Notes: generated by a model not told the origin, from the letters alone. DNA of 64,000 nucleotides from Paenibacillus oralis (GCF_003863965.1 NZ_RRCN01000001.1:6011071-6075070), one strand, 5' to 3'; counted from the stretch's first letter, positions 1 to 9,283 are shown. Numbers and translations: made by a program.

Positions 1-882
1 CTGCCCGACGGACGTCTGTACCTTCTCCCCTTGGAATACCATCTGGAGATGACTTGGTACAACAAGAAAATTTTCGCGGAAAATAACCTGACCGTGCCAA
101 AAACGATCGACGATATGCTCGCGGCCAGCAAGGCGCTTAAAGACAAAGGCATTACCCCGATCGCCGTGGACGGCGTCGATGTCTGGCCTGTACTGCGCTA
201 TGCGGCGATGATTCCGTTCCGCGCCACCGGAAACGAATTTGCCCGGAATCTGAGCCAGGGCAAGGCCAAAATGAGCGACGAAACCGGCATGCAAGCGGCG
301 AATTTCGTCGCCAATATCGGCCAATACTTCCAACAAGGGTTCGCCACAACGGATTACACGACGGCCAAAAACATGTTCCTTAACGGCGAAGCAGCTATGT
401 ACCGGATGGGCACTTGGGAAATTCCGTCCTTCGTGGACGAAAATCTGCCGGATAACATGAAAGGGAATGTTGATTATTTCTATCTGCCGACCATGGCAGG
501 CGCCAAAACGCCGGATAACGAGTATTTCGGAAACAGCGGCATCGGCCTGGCCGCCACGGCCAGCAAGTTCGACGGGACCGCCAAGGATTTCCTGAGTTAC
601 GTCTTGAAAAATTACAGCGACGTTTACGTGGCTAAACAGCAAATGTCTCCGCTCAAATTTACGATTGAAGACGAGTCCAAGTTCTCCGAACTGTTCCTGC
701 GCATCAAAAAGGATATGGACAACTACGGTTCGGAATTTGCCAAACCTTGGGATACGCTGCTGGACGCCAACACGAACTCCGTCATGAGCGATTTGATCAT
801 GAAATTGGCCATGGGAGCCATGACGCCGGAGGAGTTCGCCAAACAAGTCGACGACACCATCGCCCAAAACGCCGGCAACTAG
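1..882 (+). CDS. ABC transporter extracellular sugar-binding protein (3' part)
   Basis: This is the C-terminal part of a family 1 solute-binding lipoprotein that captures an oligosaccharide outside the cell and delivers it to the two permeases encoded just downstream. The reading frame is open from base 1, so the signal peptide and N-terminal lobe lie beyond the left edge; a TTG at 31 is internal. The visible part has the family pattern of a hinge tryptophan/tyrosine stretch (TWYNKKIF), a segment where the protein asks whether a run is empty (AAMYRMGTWEIPSF) and a GIGL stretch in the C-terminal lobe. The next gene follows after about 100 bases. No ATPase gene is present in the cluster, so a shared MsmX-type ATPase is inferred. 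Confidence 0.9.
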   Translation: MPDGRLYLLPLEYHLEMTWYNKKIFAENNLTVPKTIDDMLAASKALKDKGITPIAVDGVDVWPVLRYAAMIPFRATGNEFARNLSQGKAKMSDETGMQAANFVANIGQYFQQGFATTDYTTAKNMFLNGEAAMYRMGTWEIPSFVDENLPDNMKGNVDYFYLPTMAGAKTPDNEYFGNSGIGLAATASKFDGTAKDFLSYVLKNYSDVYVAKQQMSPLKFTIEDESKFSELFLRIKKDMDNYGSEFAKPWDTLLDANTNSVMSDLIMKLAMGAMTPEEFAKQVDDTIAQNAGN

Positions 883-984
883 ACGCCTGCGTTCAGACAA
901 ACTGCCCCCGCCCGGTCCGCCCAAGGTCCGGGTGGGCAACTTTCACCCTAAGTTTGTCAATCTGAATCAATGGAGAGATTCCAC

Positions 985-1860
985 ATGAATGTACTCAAAG
1001 ACAAGAAGGCTTGGCTCGTATTTATCACGCCCGCCCTGCTGTTTTATTTGGGAACCGTCTTTGTCCCGATCATTCAGTCGCTGAACTACGGGTTTCAAGA
1101 TTGGAACGGAATCAAGGACGCCAAATATATTGGGCTGGGCAATTATATCAAGATGTTCCATGACCCTTACTTCTGGAATTCCGTGCAAAACAACCTGGTG
1201 TATGTCGTGATCGTCGTACTGATGCAAGTGTTCATCGGGCTGTTTTTCGCGCTATTGCTCTCTTACGTCCAAAAAGGAGCCGGCATTTTCAGAACGTTGT
1301 ATTATTTACCGGCCGTTGTGGTCACCGTCGCCATCGCCCAGATGTTCCGGAACTTCTATTCCCTGCAGCCGCTGGGCCTGCTCAACATGTTCCTGGGATG
1401 GATCGGCCTCGGCCATCTGCAAAACGCCTGGTTATCCGATCCGCACACCGCGCTGATCGCCGTATCCATTCCCGAAGGCTGGCGTTTTACGGGGATGTAC
1501 ATGGTCATCTTTTACGCGGCGCTGATCGCGATTCCGAAAGAAGTCGAGGAGGCCGCCACCATCGATGGCGTGAACGGCTGGCAATTGATCCGTTATATCA
1601 AATTGCCGAGCATCAAGCATGTGCTGAGCCTGGCCCTCATCATGTGCACCACCGGGGCGCTGCGGGGTTTCGATATCCCGTATATCATCGGTGTCCCGGG
1701 TTCGACAACCGAACTGGTCACAACTTATATGTACAAAAAAGCATTCTCCACCATCCAATACGGTTACGGCAGCGCGATCGCCGTATTTATCGTCATCGAA
1801 AGCCTGCTTGCCGTCCTGATCATCCGGGCCATATTTAACTCCAGGAAAGGAGAAGCGTAA
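985..1860 (+). CDS. Sugar ABC transporter permease, MalF/UgpA type
   Basis: An integral membrane permease that forms half of the sugar translocation pore. The protein has six hydrophobic segments and the EAA loop that contacts the ATPase (EEAATIDGVNGWQLI, about residue 190). An in-frame ATG lies at 970, but GGAGAG at 972-977 is correctly spaced for the ATG at 985 (MNVLKDKKAW), so 985 is preferred. Its stop is 3 bases before the next permease gene, which shows tight coupling. The family and role are secure; the exact sugar cannot be read from the sequence. Confidence 0.92.
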   Translation: MNVLKDKKAWLVFITPALLFYLGTVFVPIIQSLNYGFQDWNGIKDAKYIGLGNYIKMFHDPYFWNSVQNNLVYVVIVVLMQVFIGLFFALLLSYVQKGAGIFRTLYYLPAVVVTVAIAQMFRNFYSLQPLGLLNMFLGWIGLGHLQNAWLSDPHTALIAVSIPEGWRFTGMYMVIFYAALIAIPKEVEEAATIDGVNGWQLIRYIKLPSIKHVLSLALIMCTTGALRGFDIPYIIGVPGSTTELVTTYMYKKAFSTIQYGYGSAIAVFIVIESLLAVLIIRAIFNSRKGEA

Positions 1861-1863
1861 CCC

Positions 1864-2697
1864 ATGAAATCCAAAAAAACGGCTTTGTCCTTCCTGCTGT
1901 ATTTTATTGTGATCGCAATCCTGATCGTGCAAATCTATCCGGTGGTCTGGCTGATGTTGTCCAGCTTCAAATCGAGCATCGAATTGACGACAAAGCCGTT
2001 TTCGCTGCCGACGGTATGGTCGTTTGCCAACTATGCCGACGTATTTCGGGAAAGTGACCTGCTGCTGTATATCAAAAACACCGCCATCGTCACCTTCAGC
2101 TGTCTGGTGCTGATCATCTTCCTCAGCGCAACGGCGGGCTTTGCCCTCGTCAAAATGAATTTCAAGCTAAATTCGAAGCTGCTGTTGTTCTTTACGGTCG
2201 GGATCATGATTCCGATTCAGGTCACTTTGATCCCGCTGTTTATTATGTACAAAGATTTCGGGCTGCTGAACTCGTATCTGGCGCTGATCCTGCCGCAAGT
2301 CGGCTTTGCCCTGCCGTTGTCGATTTTGATTTTCACCAGTTTTTACAGCTATGTGCCGAATGAATTGATCGAAGCCGCCGTCATCGACGGATGCAACATT
2401 TATCAAGTGTTTTATAAAATCATTTCACCGCTGACCATCAACACGACGGTTACGGTCGCCTCGATCAACTTCATTTTCATTTGGAACGATTTTATTTTTT
2501 CCAACACCTTTACGAACGACAAGCAATACAAAACGATCGCCGTCGGGCTTCAGGAATTCATCGGGGCGTTTGGCGCGACGGATTGGGGCCAGACGTTTGC
2601 GGCCATCAGCATCAGTATCATCCCGATCATCATCACATACTTGTTCCTGAACAAATACGTGATGGCCGGCGTGTCCGACGGAGCGGTTAAAGGATAA
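1864..2697 (+). CDS. Sugar ABC transporter permease, MalG/UgpE type
   Basis: The second pore subunit of the importer. It has the usual length of about 277 residues, six membrane segments and an EAA loop (IEAAVIDGCNIYQVFYKI). It is paired head to tail with the preceding permease, with a 3-base gap, and is followed after 31 bases by a glycosidase gene. This matches the common Gram-positive arrangement of binding protein, MalF-like and MalG-like permeases followed by the enzyme that cuts the imported sugar. Confidence 0.92.
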   Translation: MKSKKTALSFLLYFIVIAILIVQIYPVVWLMLSSFKSSIELTTKPFSLPTVWSFANYADVFRESDLLLYIKNTAIVTFSCLVLIIFLSATAGFALVKMNFKLNSKLLLFFTVGIMIPIQVTLIPLFIMYKDFGLLNSYLALILPQVGFALPLSILIFTSFYSYVPNELIEAAVIDGCNIYQVFYKIISPLTINTTVTVASINFIFIWNDFIFSNTFTNDKQYKTIAVGLQEFIGAFGATDWGQTFAAISISIIPIIITYLFLNKYVMAGVSDGAVKG

Positions 2698-2728
2698 GCG
2701 GATAAAAAGATAAGGAGAGAGATCAACC

Positions 2729-3817
2729 ATGCAATCGATGAACCAACTTTTTGGCAGAATCAAAGGACAAAGCAGAGCGATCACGGCGGAAAATCCGCGC
2801 GGCCTGAAAGGCGAAGGCGGGAAAGCCGCCGGCCCCTTGGGCGTCGCCCGGAAGGGCAAAGCCTTTATCCCGCTGGCTCAGGGCGAAACCGCCACGCTCG
2901 TTGATATCGAAGGCCCCGGCATCATCCAGCACATCTGGATGACCGTGACCGACCAGACCGAAGCCGGCTGGTTCGTGTTGCGCGACCTGGTGCTGCGAAT
3001 GTATTGGGACGGTGAAGAATCGCCATCCGTGGAAGTTCCGCTGGGCGATTTCTTCTGCAATGGCTTCGGGGCCAGAGCGGTCGTCAACTCCATGCCGATT
3101 GTAGTCAACCCGGTCGGCGGCATGAACAGTTACTTTGCGATGCCTTTCCAAAAATCCGCCAAAGTAACGGTAACGAATGAGCATCCCCAAGAGATCGAAG
3201 CGTTTTTCTACCAATTTGATTATATGCTGGTCGATGAGCTTCCGGAGGATACGGAATATTTTCACGCCCAGTTCCGCCGGGAAAATCCGACCAATCTTAA
3301 GCAGGATTATACAATTGTAGATGGAATTAAAGGAAGAGGGAAATATGTTGGCACTTATATGGCCTGGACCTCCCTGTCCCGATACTGGTACGGCGAAGGG
3401 GAAGTGAAATTTTATCTCGACGGCGACCGGGATTGGCCGACGATCTGCGGCACGGGGACCGAGGATTACTTCGGCGGCGCCTGGGGTTTCGTGAAGTACG
3501 ACAACGGCAACCCGGTTGAGGAGCAGACGTACTCCACCCCATTTATGGGTTTCCCGTATTTTGCCGTAAAAGATACGACAAGAGCGCATATTTACGATGG
3601 AGCGGCTTGTCCGATGCGCGGCTTCTATCGTTGGCATATACTTGACCCCATTTTGTTTGAAGAGGATTTGCGGGTCACCGTTCAACAGATCGGGCATGAC
3701 GGCAAAGCGTTGTTCGAAAGAAGCGATGACATAAGTTCCGTATGTTACTGGTACCAGACCGAGCCGCACCAAGCGTTTCCCGCCCTGCCCGGCGTATTGG
3801 AAAGACGTCCGCGCTAA
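2729..3817 (+). CDS. DUF2961 / GH172 family glycoside hydrolase
   Basis: A 362-residue DUF2961 protein. This family is now GH172, whose characterised members act on fructofuranosides (difructose anhydride) or arabinofuranosides. The diagnostic block GTGTEDYFGGAWGF is at about residues 241-254, preceded by the glutamate-containing stretch GEGEVKFYLDGD at about 222-233. No signal peptide is visible, so it is likely cytosolic and acts on the sugar brought in by the upstream ABC transporter. A GGAGAG site precedes the ATG. From context, the imported substrate may carry a furanose unit, but this is inference. Confidence 0.85.
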   Translation: MQSMNQLFGRIKGQSRAITAENPRGLKGEGGKAAGPLGVARKGKAFIPLAQGETATLVDIEGPGIIQHIWMTVTDQTEAGWFVLRDLVLRMYWDGEESPSVEVPLGDFFCNGFGARAVVNSMPIVVNPVGGMNSYFAMPFQKSAKVTVTNEHPQEIEAFFYQFDYMLVDELPEDTEYFHAQFRRENPTNLKQDYTIVDGIKGRGKYVGTYMAWTSLSRYWYGEGEVKFYLDGDRDWPTICGTGTEDYFGGAWGFVKYDNGNPVEEQTYSTPFMGFPYFAVKDTTRAHIYDGAACPMRGFYRWHILDPILFEEDLRVTVQQIGHDGKALFERSDDISSVCYWYQTEPHQAFPALPGVLERRPR

Positions 3818-3862
3818 TCTGGGCGAAATCTTCGTAATTCAAATAGAAGCAGAGGTTTAAAA

Positions 3863-4861
3863 ATGGCAAAAAAAAGGGTTACTTTAGTTCAAGTCGCAAA
3901 AGACGCGGGCGTATCGCCCGCGACGGTCTCCCATTTTCTAAACGGCAACTTTCAGAAGATGGGCGCGGAGACCAAGGAAAAAATCAGTCTCTCCATCGAG
4001 AAATTAGGTTACCAAGTGAACCCGGTTGCCAAAAGTCTAATTACCGGCAGAATGCATACCATTGGGCTCGTCTTGTCCGACAGCACCTATGACGGAGACG
4101 GTTACTTTGAGGACTTATACTTCCTCCATTTTGCCAAAGTCATCAAGCAGCAGTTAAAGGCCTTGGGATATAAAATTATCCTGCTGGACTTTGAAGAAAT
4201 TTTCATGAATATTCAGATGGTCGACGGAATCATCGTCAAAGCGACCCTTGACACGGAAAAATTCATGCCCAAATTAATGGACCTCAACGTGCCGGTCATT
4301 ACGGTAGGACGCCACAACTTATCCTACGGAGCGCATGTGCTGCGCGTCAACGACTATCAGAGCGGCCAAACCGGGGTGAACCATTTGTTATCCCGCGGCT
4401 ATGACAAGCTGGTCATTTTGACTTATCCGCACGGCCATGTTCCCGGATTCGACGATCGGCTCAACGGAGCCAGCGAGACTTTACAGCAAAACGGCAAGCT
4501 GCCGACTGTCATAACGGGCGATATGACGGAAACTTTCGGATATGAGACGGTGACGAACTTGGCCAAAAGCAACCAGCTGCCGCAAGCGCTGTTCTGTTTG
4601 AACGACATCTCCGCCATCGGGGCGTTAAAGGCTTGCAAGGATTTGGGCCTTTCTATTCCGGATCAGCTTGCCGTTCTGGGCGTCGACGATATGCCGACCG
4701 TCTCCGAGCTGCTGAGCCTATCGACGATCCGGCACCCCATCAACGAATTGGCCGAGGCCGCTTCCAAGCTGATGATCGAATCCATTGAATCCGACGGCCA
4801 GCGCCTCGAACCTGTGGAAGAAGTGTTCCCGACGGAACTGATGGTTCGGCGCACCAGCTAG
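3863..4861 (+). CDS. LacI family transcriptional repressor
   Basis: A 332-residue LacI/GalR regulator. The N-terminal helix-turn-helix is clear (VTLVQVAKDAGVSPATVSHFLNG, residues 5-27), followed by a hinge helix (VNPVAKSLITGR) and a periplasmic-binding-protein-like sensor domain. The sensor ends with the family pattern of a VLGVDDMPTVSELLSLSTI stretch. It is the last gene of the sugar operon, 45 bases after the GH172 gene and before a strong terminator, so it probably represses the operon and is released by the imported sugar or a product of it. Confidence 0.92.
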   Translation: MAKKRVTLVQVAKDAGVSPATVSHFLNGNFQKMGAETKEKISLSIEKLGYQVNPVAKSLITGRMHTIGLVLSDSTYDGDGYFEDLYFLHFAKVIKQQLKALGYKIILLDFEEIFMNIQMVDGIIVKATLDTEKFMPKLMDLNVPVITVGRHNLSYGAHVLRVNDYQSGQTGVNHLLSRGYDKLVILTYPHGHVPGFDDRLNGASETLQQNGKLPTVITGDMTETFGYETVTNLAKSNQLPQALFCLNDISAIGALKACKDLGLSIPDQLAVLGVDDMPTVSELLSLSTIRHPINELAEAASKLMIESIESDGQRLEPVEEVFPTELMVRRTS

Positions 4862-4898
4862 TGCCAGAACGTTTTTCGATAAGAAATACGAGAATGAA

Positions 4899-4937
4899 TC
4901 GAGCAAAGGACAAATGATCCTCTGCTCGAGTTTTTTT
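4899..4937 (+). terminator. Rho-independent terminator of the sugar operon
   Basis: The arms TCGAGCA-AGGA and TCCT-TGCTCGA flank a short loop and are followed by seven T residues. It closes the ABC-GH172-LacI operon. Confidence 0.9.
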
Positions 4938-4973
4938 ACCGGGTATGCTGCCCGATTCCGGCTCTTCATGCCC

Positions 4974-5621
4974 TCATACGAGCACTTTAGCCATTCTAAA
5001 TAACGACAAAGCCGGCTTGTTGATTTCCCCTGTAATTCGATAGCCAATACGCTTATACAATTTAAGGGCAAGTTCGTTTTCCTTCCTTACGGTCAGGGAA
5101 CATTTAGTGAAGCCTTGCAAAACGGCTTGTTCCTCCGCAAACGCGAGAAGCCGCGAACCTATCCCGAGGCCTCTGCTTTCCGGCAAAGCGGCGATGGTTC
5201 CAATATGGAATTCGTCATCTTCCCCTTCTTTCATGGTGATCATTGAATAAAGTGATTTGAAATGCCGAAGATTATAACCAATCAGTCCCAGCTTCCGATG
5301 TATAAGCAGTTGTTTAATGGTTGGCCAAGTAAGGCGTTTTAACAGCGGGACCGGATAACAGGTGATTATTCCGAGTGTCTGTCCGCTGGCCGTGGCTTCA
5401 AAAGCATATTGATGACTAAAGCGGTTCCCCTGCCCCTTCCACAGCTTGCGAAACGTACCGGCAACGATGCTTTTCTTCTCGGACCCGGCTAGCGGGTAAG
5501 CCATATATTCCAATGCCATTTGATTCAGCCTGGCGCCAACCGCGGACCCGGCATCAGCCTTTATGATGGTGATTGCTTCCTTTGAAATGTTGATTGTTCC
5601 CATCGCATTTTGAATGAACAT
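4974..5621 (-). CDS. GNAT family N-acetyltransferase
   Basis: A Gcn5-related acetyltransferase of about 215 residues. The acetyl-CoA binding loop is in the C-terminal half (ESRGLGIGSRLLAFAEEQA), followed by the typical end NELALKLYKRIGYRITGE. Two in-frame ATGs, 5627 and 5621, are close together. The run of seven G residues at 5628-5634 touches the first and is 6 bases from the second, so 5621 is preferred. It stands alone and converges with the LacI gene. The substrate is unknown. Confidence 0.85.
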   Translation of the reverse strand: MFIQNAMGTINISKEAITIIKADAGSAVGARLNQMALEYMAYPLAGSEKKSIVAGTFRKLWKGQGNRFSHQYAFEATASGQTLGIITCYPVPLLKRLTWPTIKQLLIHRKLGLIGYNLRHFKSLYSMITMKEGEDDEFHIGTIAALPESRGLGIGSRLLAFAEEQAVLQGFTKCSLTVRKENELALKLYKRIGYRITGEINKPALSLFRMAKVLV

Positions 5622-5670
5622 GCTCATCCCCCCCGCTTTTTGATGATTTGAATTTAAATGTGATACATAA

Positions 5671-5688
5671 TTATATCATTTGATATAA
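5671..5688. promoter_or_regulatory. Palindrome over the -10 region of the GNAT gene
   Basis: TTATATCA-TT-TGATATAA is a perfect 18-base palindrome in an AT-rich stretch upstream of the GNAT gene, and a further TATATCA copy follows at about 5692. On the minus strand it overlaps a TATAAT that could be the -10 of that gene. This makes it a candidate operator; the binding protein is not known. Confidence 0.45.
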
Positions 5689-5727
5689 AAATATATCATA
5701 AATAAGCGACAGTCAACTTTCTTCATG

Positions 5728-5762
5728 AAAAAAAGAGCCTATCCGATTTTTCGAACAGGCTC
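5728..5762 (-). terminator. Terminator of the TetR gene
   Basis: Read on the minus strand, GAGCCTGTTCG pairs along 11 positions (with wobbles) with CGGATAGGCTC and is followed by seven T residues. It lies just after the TetR stop codon. Confidence 0.88.
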
Positions 5763-5805
5763 CGCAAGCTTTATAAGCTGCTTATTACGAAATTTCCAAC
5801 AAAAA

Positions 5806-6375
5806 TTAGTCCTTCGCCTTAAAACCGTGGTAAAACGTATCCACAACTATCGCGACAGCGGATTTTCTGGCGATATTCCCTTCTACGACCTGCTGCCATG
5901 TGAGGAACAGAAGTGAATACAGGACATTGACAATCCAGTTCTTATCTACATCCTGGCGAAAATACCCTTTCTGCTGCAGTAAACCGACCGTACGCAGTAC
6001 CGGCTCTTGCAGCTTCCAATACTCTTCCTCGATCTCCGGATGATAATTGATGGCGGCGTCATGGGCCAGGAAATAAATTTTGTCCCCGAGCGGAATTAGG
6101 GCTTCAATCAGCTCCGGGATATAGCTCTCACAGTTCTCCTCATCCAACCGAATGTCTTTCATCGTCTCGTTGACGACCTTAATCGCGCGAAATCCCAAGT
6201 AAATCATCAATTGCTCCCGGCTCTCCACATACCGATGCAACGTTGCGACGCCGATCCCGGCCGATTCGGCAATTTCATGCATGGAAGCGTTTGGCTTCTC
6301 GACCAAGAGCTTGGTCGCTTCATCCAAAATGGTGTTCAGCCGCGTTTGCTTGATTGAGGTCAGTTCCTTTTTCAT
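5806..6375 (-). CDS. TetR/AcrR family transcriptional regulator
   Basis: A 189-residue TetR regulator with an N-terminal helix-turn-helix (MHEIAESAGIGVATLHRYVESREQL, residues 31-55) and an all-helical ligand domain. It lies 110 bases downstream of a major facilitator gene on the same strand, with a hairpin and a TATACT -10-like box in between. The natural reading is that it controls that transporter, possibly through the 9-base inverted repeat in front of the transporter gene at 7708-7738. Confidence 0.88.
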   Translation of the reverse strand: MKKELTSIKQTRLNTILDEATKLLVEKPNASMHEIAESAGIGVATLHRYVESREQLMIYLGFRAIKVVNETMKDIRLDEENCESYIPELIEALIPLGDKIYFLAHDAAINYHPEIEEEYWKLQEPVLRTVGLLQQKGYFRQDVDKNWIVNVLYSLLFLTWQQVVEGNIARKSAVAIVVDTFYHGFKAKD

Positions 6376-6447
6376 CCGATTACACCTCTTAATGAGCTAT
6401 GGAATGCCATTTGATGTTGTGATCAATCATATGATAGTATAGCATAC

Positions 6448-6478
6448 AGCCCGGAACCGATATTTATCGGCCCGGGCT
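6448..6478. terminator. GC-rich hairpin between MFS and TetR genes
   Basis: AGCCCGG-CCGAT pairs with ATCGG-CCGGGCT. There is no T tract on either side, so it may only weakly end MFS transcription. The TATACT and ATCATATGAT just beyond it on the minus strand could be the TetR promoter region. Confidence 0.5.
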
Positions 6479-6485
6479 CTGCTCT

Positions 6486-7688
6486 TTACCTTATGATTTT
6501 ACGTGACGCCGCAATAAATCCGATCAAAAACACGCCGCACATCACCGCCATAAAGCCATACCCGCCAAACACGTCATACCGGACGGACAAGTAGCCGAAC
6601 CCAAGTCCCGCCAATATCGTAACCAGCTTCTCCCCCAGCGATTGGAACGAATCCATCGTCGCGCGTTTCCCGGAATCGATCCGGTGGTGCAGGTAACCGG
6701 AAGCGAGCGGTTCCATGATGCCGGCGAACAGGCAGGTGAGGAGCATCGCCGCGAGCCCGGTGTAGTCCTGATTGACGGCGGCATAGGAAAAGCCGGTCGC
6801 TTGAACCGCCAGCACGGTTATGATCAGCGTTTGCGGGCTGAAGCGGGCAATCAGCGCATGAGCCAGCAGACTGCCGGGCAGCTGGAGCAGCATGATCGAG
6901 GCGGACAGCGCGCCGAAATAAGCAAGCGGCATCCCTAAGCGGTCCACATACAATTGCCAAAATTCATAAATGTACACCATGGCCGTCCCTGTGACCATCC
7001 CGGAGCAAATGACCAGGCTGACGCCCGGATTTTGCCGGAAGAAACGCAGGGAATCCGTGATGTACCTCTTGAATGGGATCGCCTCACCCGCCGATTCGGC
7101 CTCAACTGGTACGGGTTGGTCATCGGCCTTCACCGCCGGTTCAACCAGCAGCAAAGTAAGCAACAGCGCGGCCAGCGCGCTTCCGAGCGAAATCCAGTAG
7201 TTCAGCTCCAGGCCGAATCTCCCGGCAAGCAGGCTGCCGCACAAGGCGGCCAGCATGGCGGAAACGAAGTCGCAAGCGTTCAGGCGGCCGAGCCGTTTTT
7301 CGAATGAAGCCGCCTCGCCTTGCCGCAGCAGGGAATCATACAGCAGAGCGTTCTCCGAACCACTGCTGGCCGAACGGGCGAGCCCCGCCAGAAACACGGC
7401 AACCGCGAAATGCCAAAATTCCGTCGCAAACAGCAAAATCAGAAATTCACAGCAGATCAGGATGGCGCTCGCCACGAGCATTTTTTTGCGGCCCCATCTG
7501 TCGGACAGCACGCCTGACGGAACCTCCAGCAGAACGACCGTCAAAGCGTAGACGATTTCGGCATAGATTACCATGGGAATGGTCATACCGCGCTGTTCCC
7601 AGTACAGCCGTTCGATCACATAAGCCGGAATGAGGGCGGAAAAAAATCGAATCCCATAAAGTACTTTCAGATTTACCGTGTAATTCAC
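6486..7688 (-). CDS. MFS transporter
   Basis: A 400-residue major facilitator with 12 predicted membrane segments. The family motif between helices 2 and 3 is present (GVLSDRWGRKKML, about residues 59-71). A hydrophilic loop after about residue 190 separates the two six-helix halves. The start codon is GTG, with GAGGTG 7 bases upstream. It is probably a drug or metabolite exporter under control of the neighbouring TetR protein; the substrate cannot be predicted. Confidence 0.85.
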   Translation of the reverse strand: MNYTVNLKVLYGIRFFSALIPAYVIERLYWEQRGMTIPMVIYAEIVYALTVVLLEVPSGVLSDRWGRKKMLVASAILICCEFLILLFATEFWHFAVAVFLAGLARSASSGSENALLYDSLLRQGEAASFEKRLGRLNACDFVSAMLAALCGSLLAGRFGLELNYWISLGSALAALLLTLLLVEPAVKADDQPVPVEAESAGEAIPFKRYITDSLRFFRQNPGVSLVICSGMVTGTAMVYIYEFWQLYVDRLGMPLAYFGALSASIMLLQLPGSLLAHALIARFSPQTLIITVLAVQATGFSYAAVNQDYTGLAAMLLTCLFAGIMEPLASGYLHHRIDSGKRATMDSFQSLGEKLVTILAGLGFGYLSVRYDVFGGYGFMAVMCGVFLIGFIAASRKIIR

Positions 7689-7707
7689 CTCGAAGCACCT
7701 CTTTCGT

Positions 7708-7738
7708 ATCTAATGGGTACCGGTTCGATCCATTAGAT
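7708..7738. promoter_or_regulatory. Inverted repeat, candidate TetR operator
   Basis: ATCTAATGG and CCATTAGAT form perfect 9-base arms around a 13-base spacer, 20 bases upstream of the MFS start codon. Position and symmetry suit a TetR-type operator. Confidence 0.5.
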
Positions 7739-7791
7739 TGGAGGCGCTCGGGCCGGCCAGGCGAATGCGGATTAACAAGGAGGTCTAGCGA

Positions 7792-7920
7792 ATGCCGTCA
7801 TGCCGTTTCTCTCCTTTTCCCCCGATTTGTTGGTTCTATCTTAAATCAGGGGCAAGCCCTGGTCAACTGCACTCCAAACGACCCGCAAGCGTCAATGACC
7901 ACGATCTACCTGATATTTGA
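7792..7920 (+). CDS. Possible 42-codon small ORF with strong RBS
   Basis: An ATG follows AAGGAGGT by 7 bases, and the frame stays open for 42 codons, starting MPSCRFSPFPPICWF. It overlaps the 3' end of the AraC gene on the opposite strand and has no recognisable domain. The ribosome binding site is the only positive evidence, so this could be chance. Confidence 0.2.
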   Translation: MPSCRFSPFPPICWFYLKSGASPGQLHSKRPASVNDHDLPDI

Positions 7921-8682
7921 CATATATTCCATAGCCGTTATGCCGTATACGCGTTTAAAATGCTTGTTCAAATGCGATAAATCCACAAACCCGCAGGCGG
8001 CGACCGCCGCGTAGATATCCTTGTTTCTTTCGATGATACGCTTGGCGTGCTCCAATTTGCTGTTCAAAAAGAACCGGTACGGGGAGATGCCCGTGTTCGC
8101 TTTAAACGCCCGGATAAACTGGAATTTGGTCAGCCCCAGTTCTCCGCATAACTCATCGAGTTTCAGCACATGGTCCAAATTGGCGTAAATCATTTCCTTG
8201 GCTCGGGTCATCAAGCTATCCTGTTTACCGAACATGGCGCGCATTTCAATTTCGGAAAAATGATCCGCAAGCGCTGCAAGAAGCTCATAGCACAGCGATT
8301 CGTCTTTATGGGCAAAAACCGCCCGGACCAGGTTCAATATGCTTTGCTTCAGCCCGCGATTATAAACGATTGGAGAAGAAAACTTGACGATCTCCTTCAA
8401 CCCGGCAAGCTCCATAAATAAATTCGGTTGGATGTACACCATGACATAATCAATGCCCGTCCTATCTTGGGACCTCCCATCATGCACCTGTTCCGGATGA
8501 AAAAGCATCACTCCGTCCCGATAGGACGACTGAAAGCTTCCATCCAAATTGTACTGTTGGACGCCGCGCAAAGTAACGCCCATCGCATATTCTTCATGGC
8601 TGTGCTTCACATATTCGAAATCGGACATACTTGCGGACAGCGCGGTGATCCCCGCCGCTTTCTTATATACGAATGTGTTCAT
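7906..8682 (-). CDS. AraC family transcriptional regulator
   Basis: A 258-residue regulator with an N-terminal cupin-like sensor (KHSHEEYAMGVTLRG) and two C-terminal helix-turn-helix motifs (LDELCGELGLTKFQFIRAFK and then DIYAAVAACGFVDLSHLNKHFKR). It lies 16 bases downstream of a LysE exporter gene on the same strand. AraC/LysE pairs like this are common in bacteria, where the regulator senses an amino acid or related compound and switches on its export. Confidence 0.9.
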   Translation of the reverse strand: MNTFVYKKAAGITALSASMSDFEYVKHSHEEYAMGVTLRGVQQYNLDGSFQSSYRDGVMLFHPEQVHDGRSQDRTGIDYVMVYIQPNLFMELAGLKEIVKFSSPIVYNRGLKQSILNLVRAVFAHKDESLCYELLAALADHFSEIEMRAMFGKQDSLMTRAKEMIYANLDHVLKLDELCGELGLTKFQFIRAFKANTGISPYRFFLNSKLEHAKRIIERNKDIYAAVAACGFVDLSHLNKHFKRVYGITAMEYMSNIR

Positions 8683-8698
8683 CCCTATTCACCTCGTT

Positions 8699-9283
8699 CT
8701 ATCTCCATATCCCCAATATCTCAATGGCTGAAAAAACCAATAAAACGGCTAAAATAATGTTGGCAGCCTTTTGATATTTTTGCAAAAAACGATGAAGCAT
8801 CCTGCCAAAAAACGCCCACGTGACAAATGCTAAAAAAGCAATCACCGTTATCGCCAGGACAAAGGCAAATATAATTAGCGAAGACTTGTAATAGGGCATA
8901 ACATAGCTCGGAATCACTGTCATTGTAAATAACCAGGTTTTGGGATTTACGAATTGCATCACAAATCCCGACCTGAACGTAGCCGCTTGTGCAGCCGTAT
9001 TCCCCGACAGATTCATTTTGTACACTTGATAGGCAAGATAGAGCATATACATGCACCCTATAATCTGCATGACCAGCAAAATCTTCGGCACGATGGTCGC
9101 AAGCACCCCGTTTAAAACGGCGGAGGCGGCAAGCAGCATGGAAAAGGCGACAGCCGCCCCCCATATATATTGAAATGACTCTTTAAGTCTAGCATGATGG
9201 GCTATCGATAAGATAGCAATATTCGTCGGCCCCGGCGTAAAGGTGGCAATAACGCAGTACATCAGAAAAGAAATGAAGCTCAT
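8699..9283 (-). CDS. LysE/RhtB family amino-acid exporter
   Basis: A 194-residue membrane protein of the LysE/RhtB superfamily, which exports amino acids or their analogues. The signature ATFTPGPTNIAILS is at residues 13-26, and about six hydrophobic helices follow. Its ATG has AGGTAACC-type ribosome binding upstream. It is the first gene of a two-gene operon with the AraC regulator. Confidence 0.88.
   Translation of the reverse strand: MSFISFLMYCVIATFTPGPTNIAILSIAHHARLKESFQYIWGAAVAFSMLLAASAVLNGVLATIVPKILLVMQIIGCMYMLYLAYQVYKMNLSGNTAAQAATFRSGFVMQFVNPKTWLFTMTVIPSYVMPYYKSSLIIFAFVLAITVIAFLAFVTWAFFGRMLHRFLQKYQKAANIILAVLLVFSAIEILGIWR

Noticed and set aside
2723..3772. 349-codon ORF on the minus strand
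   Set aside because: Shadow of the GH172 gene, which has the clear family motifs and ribosome site.
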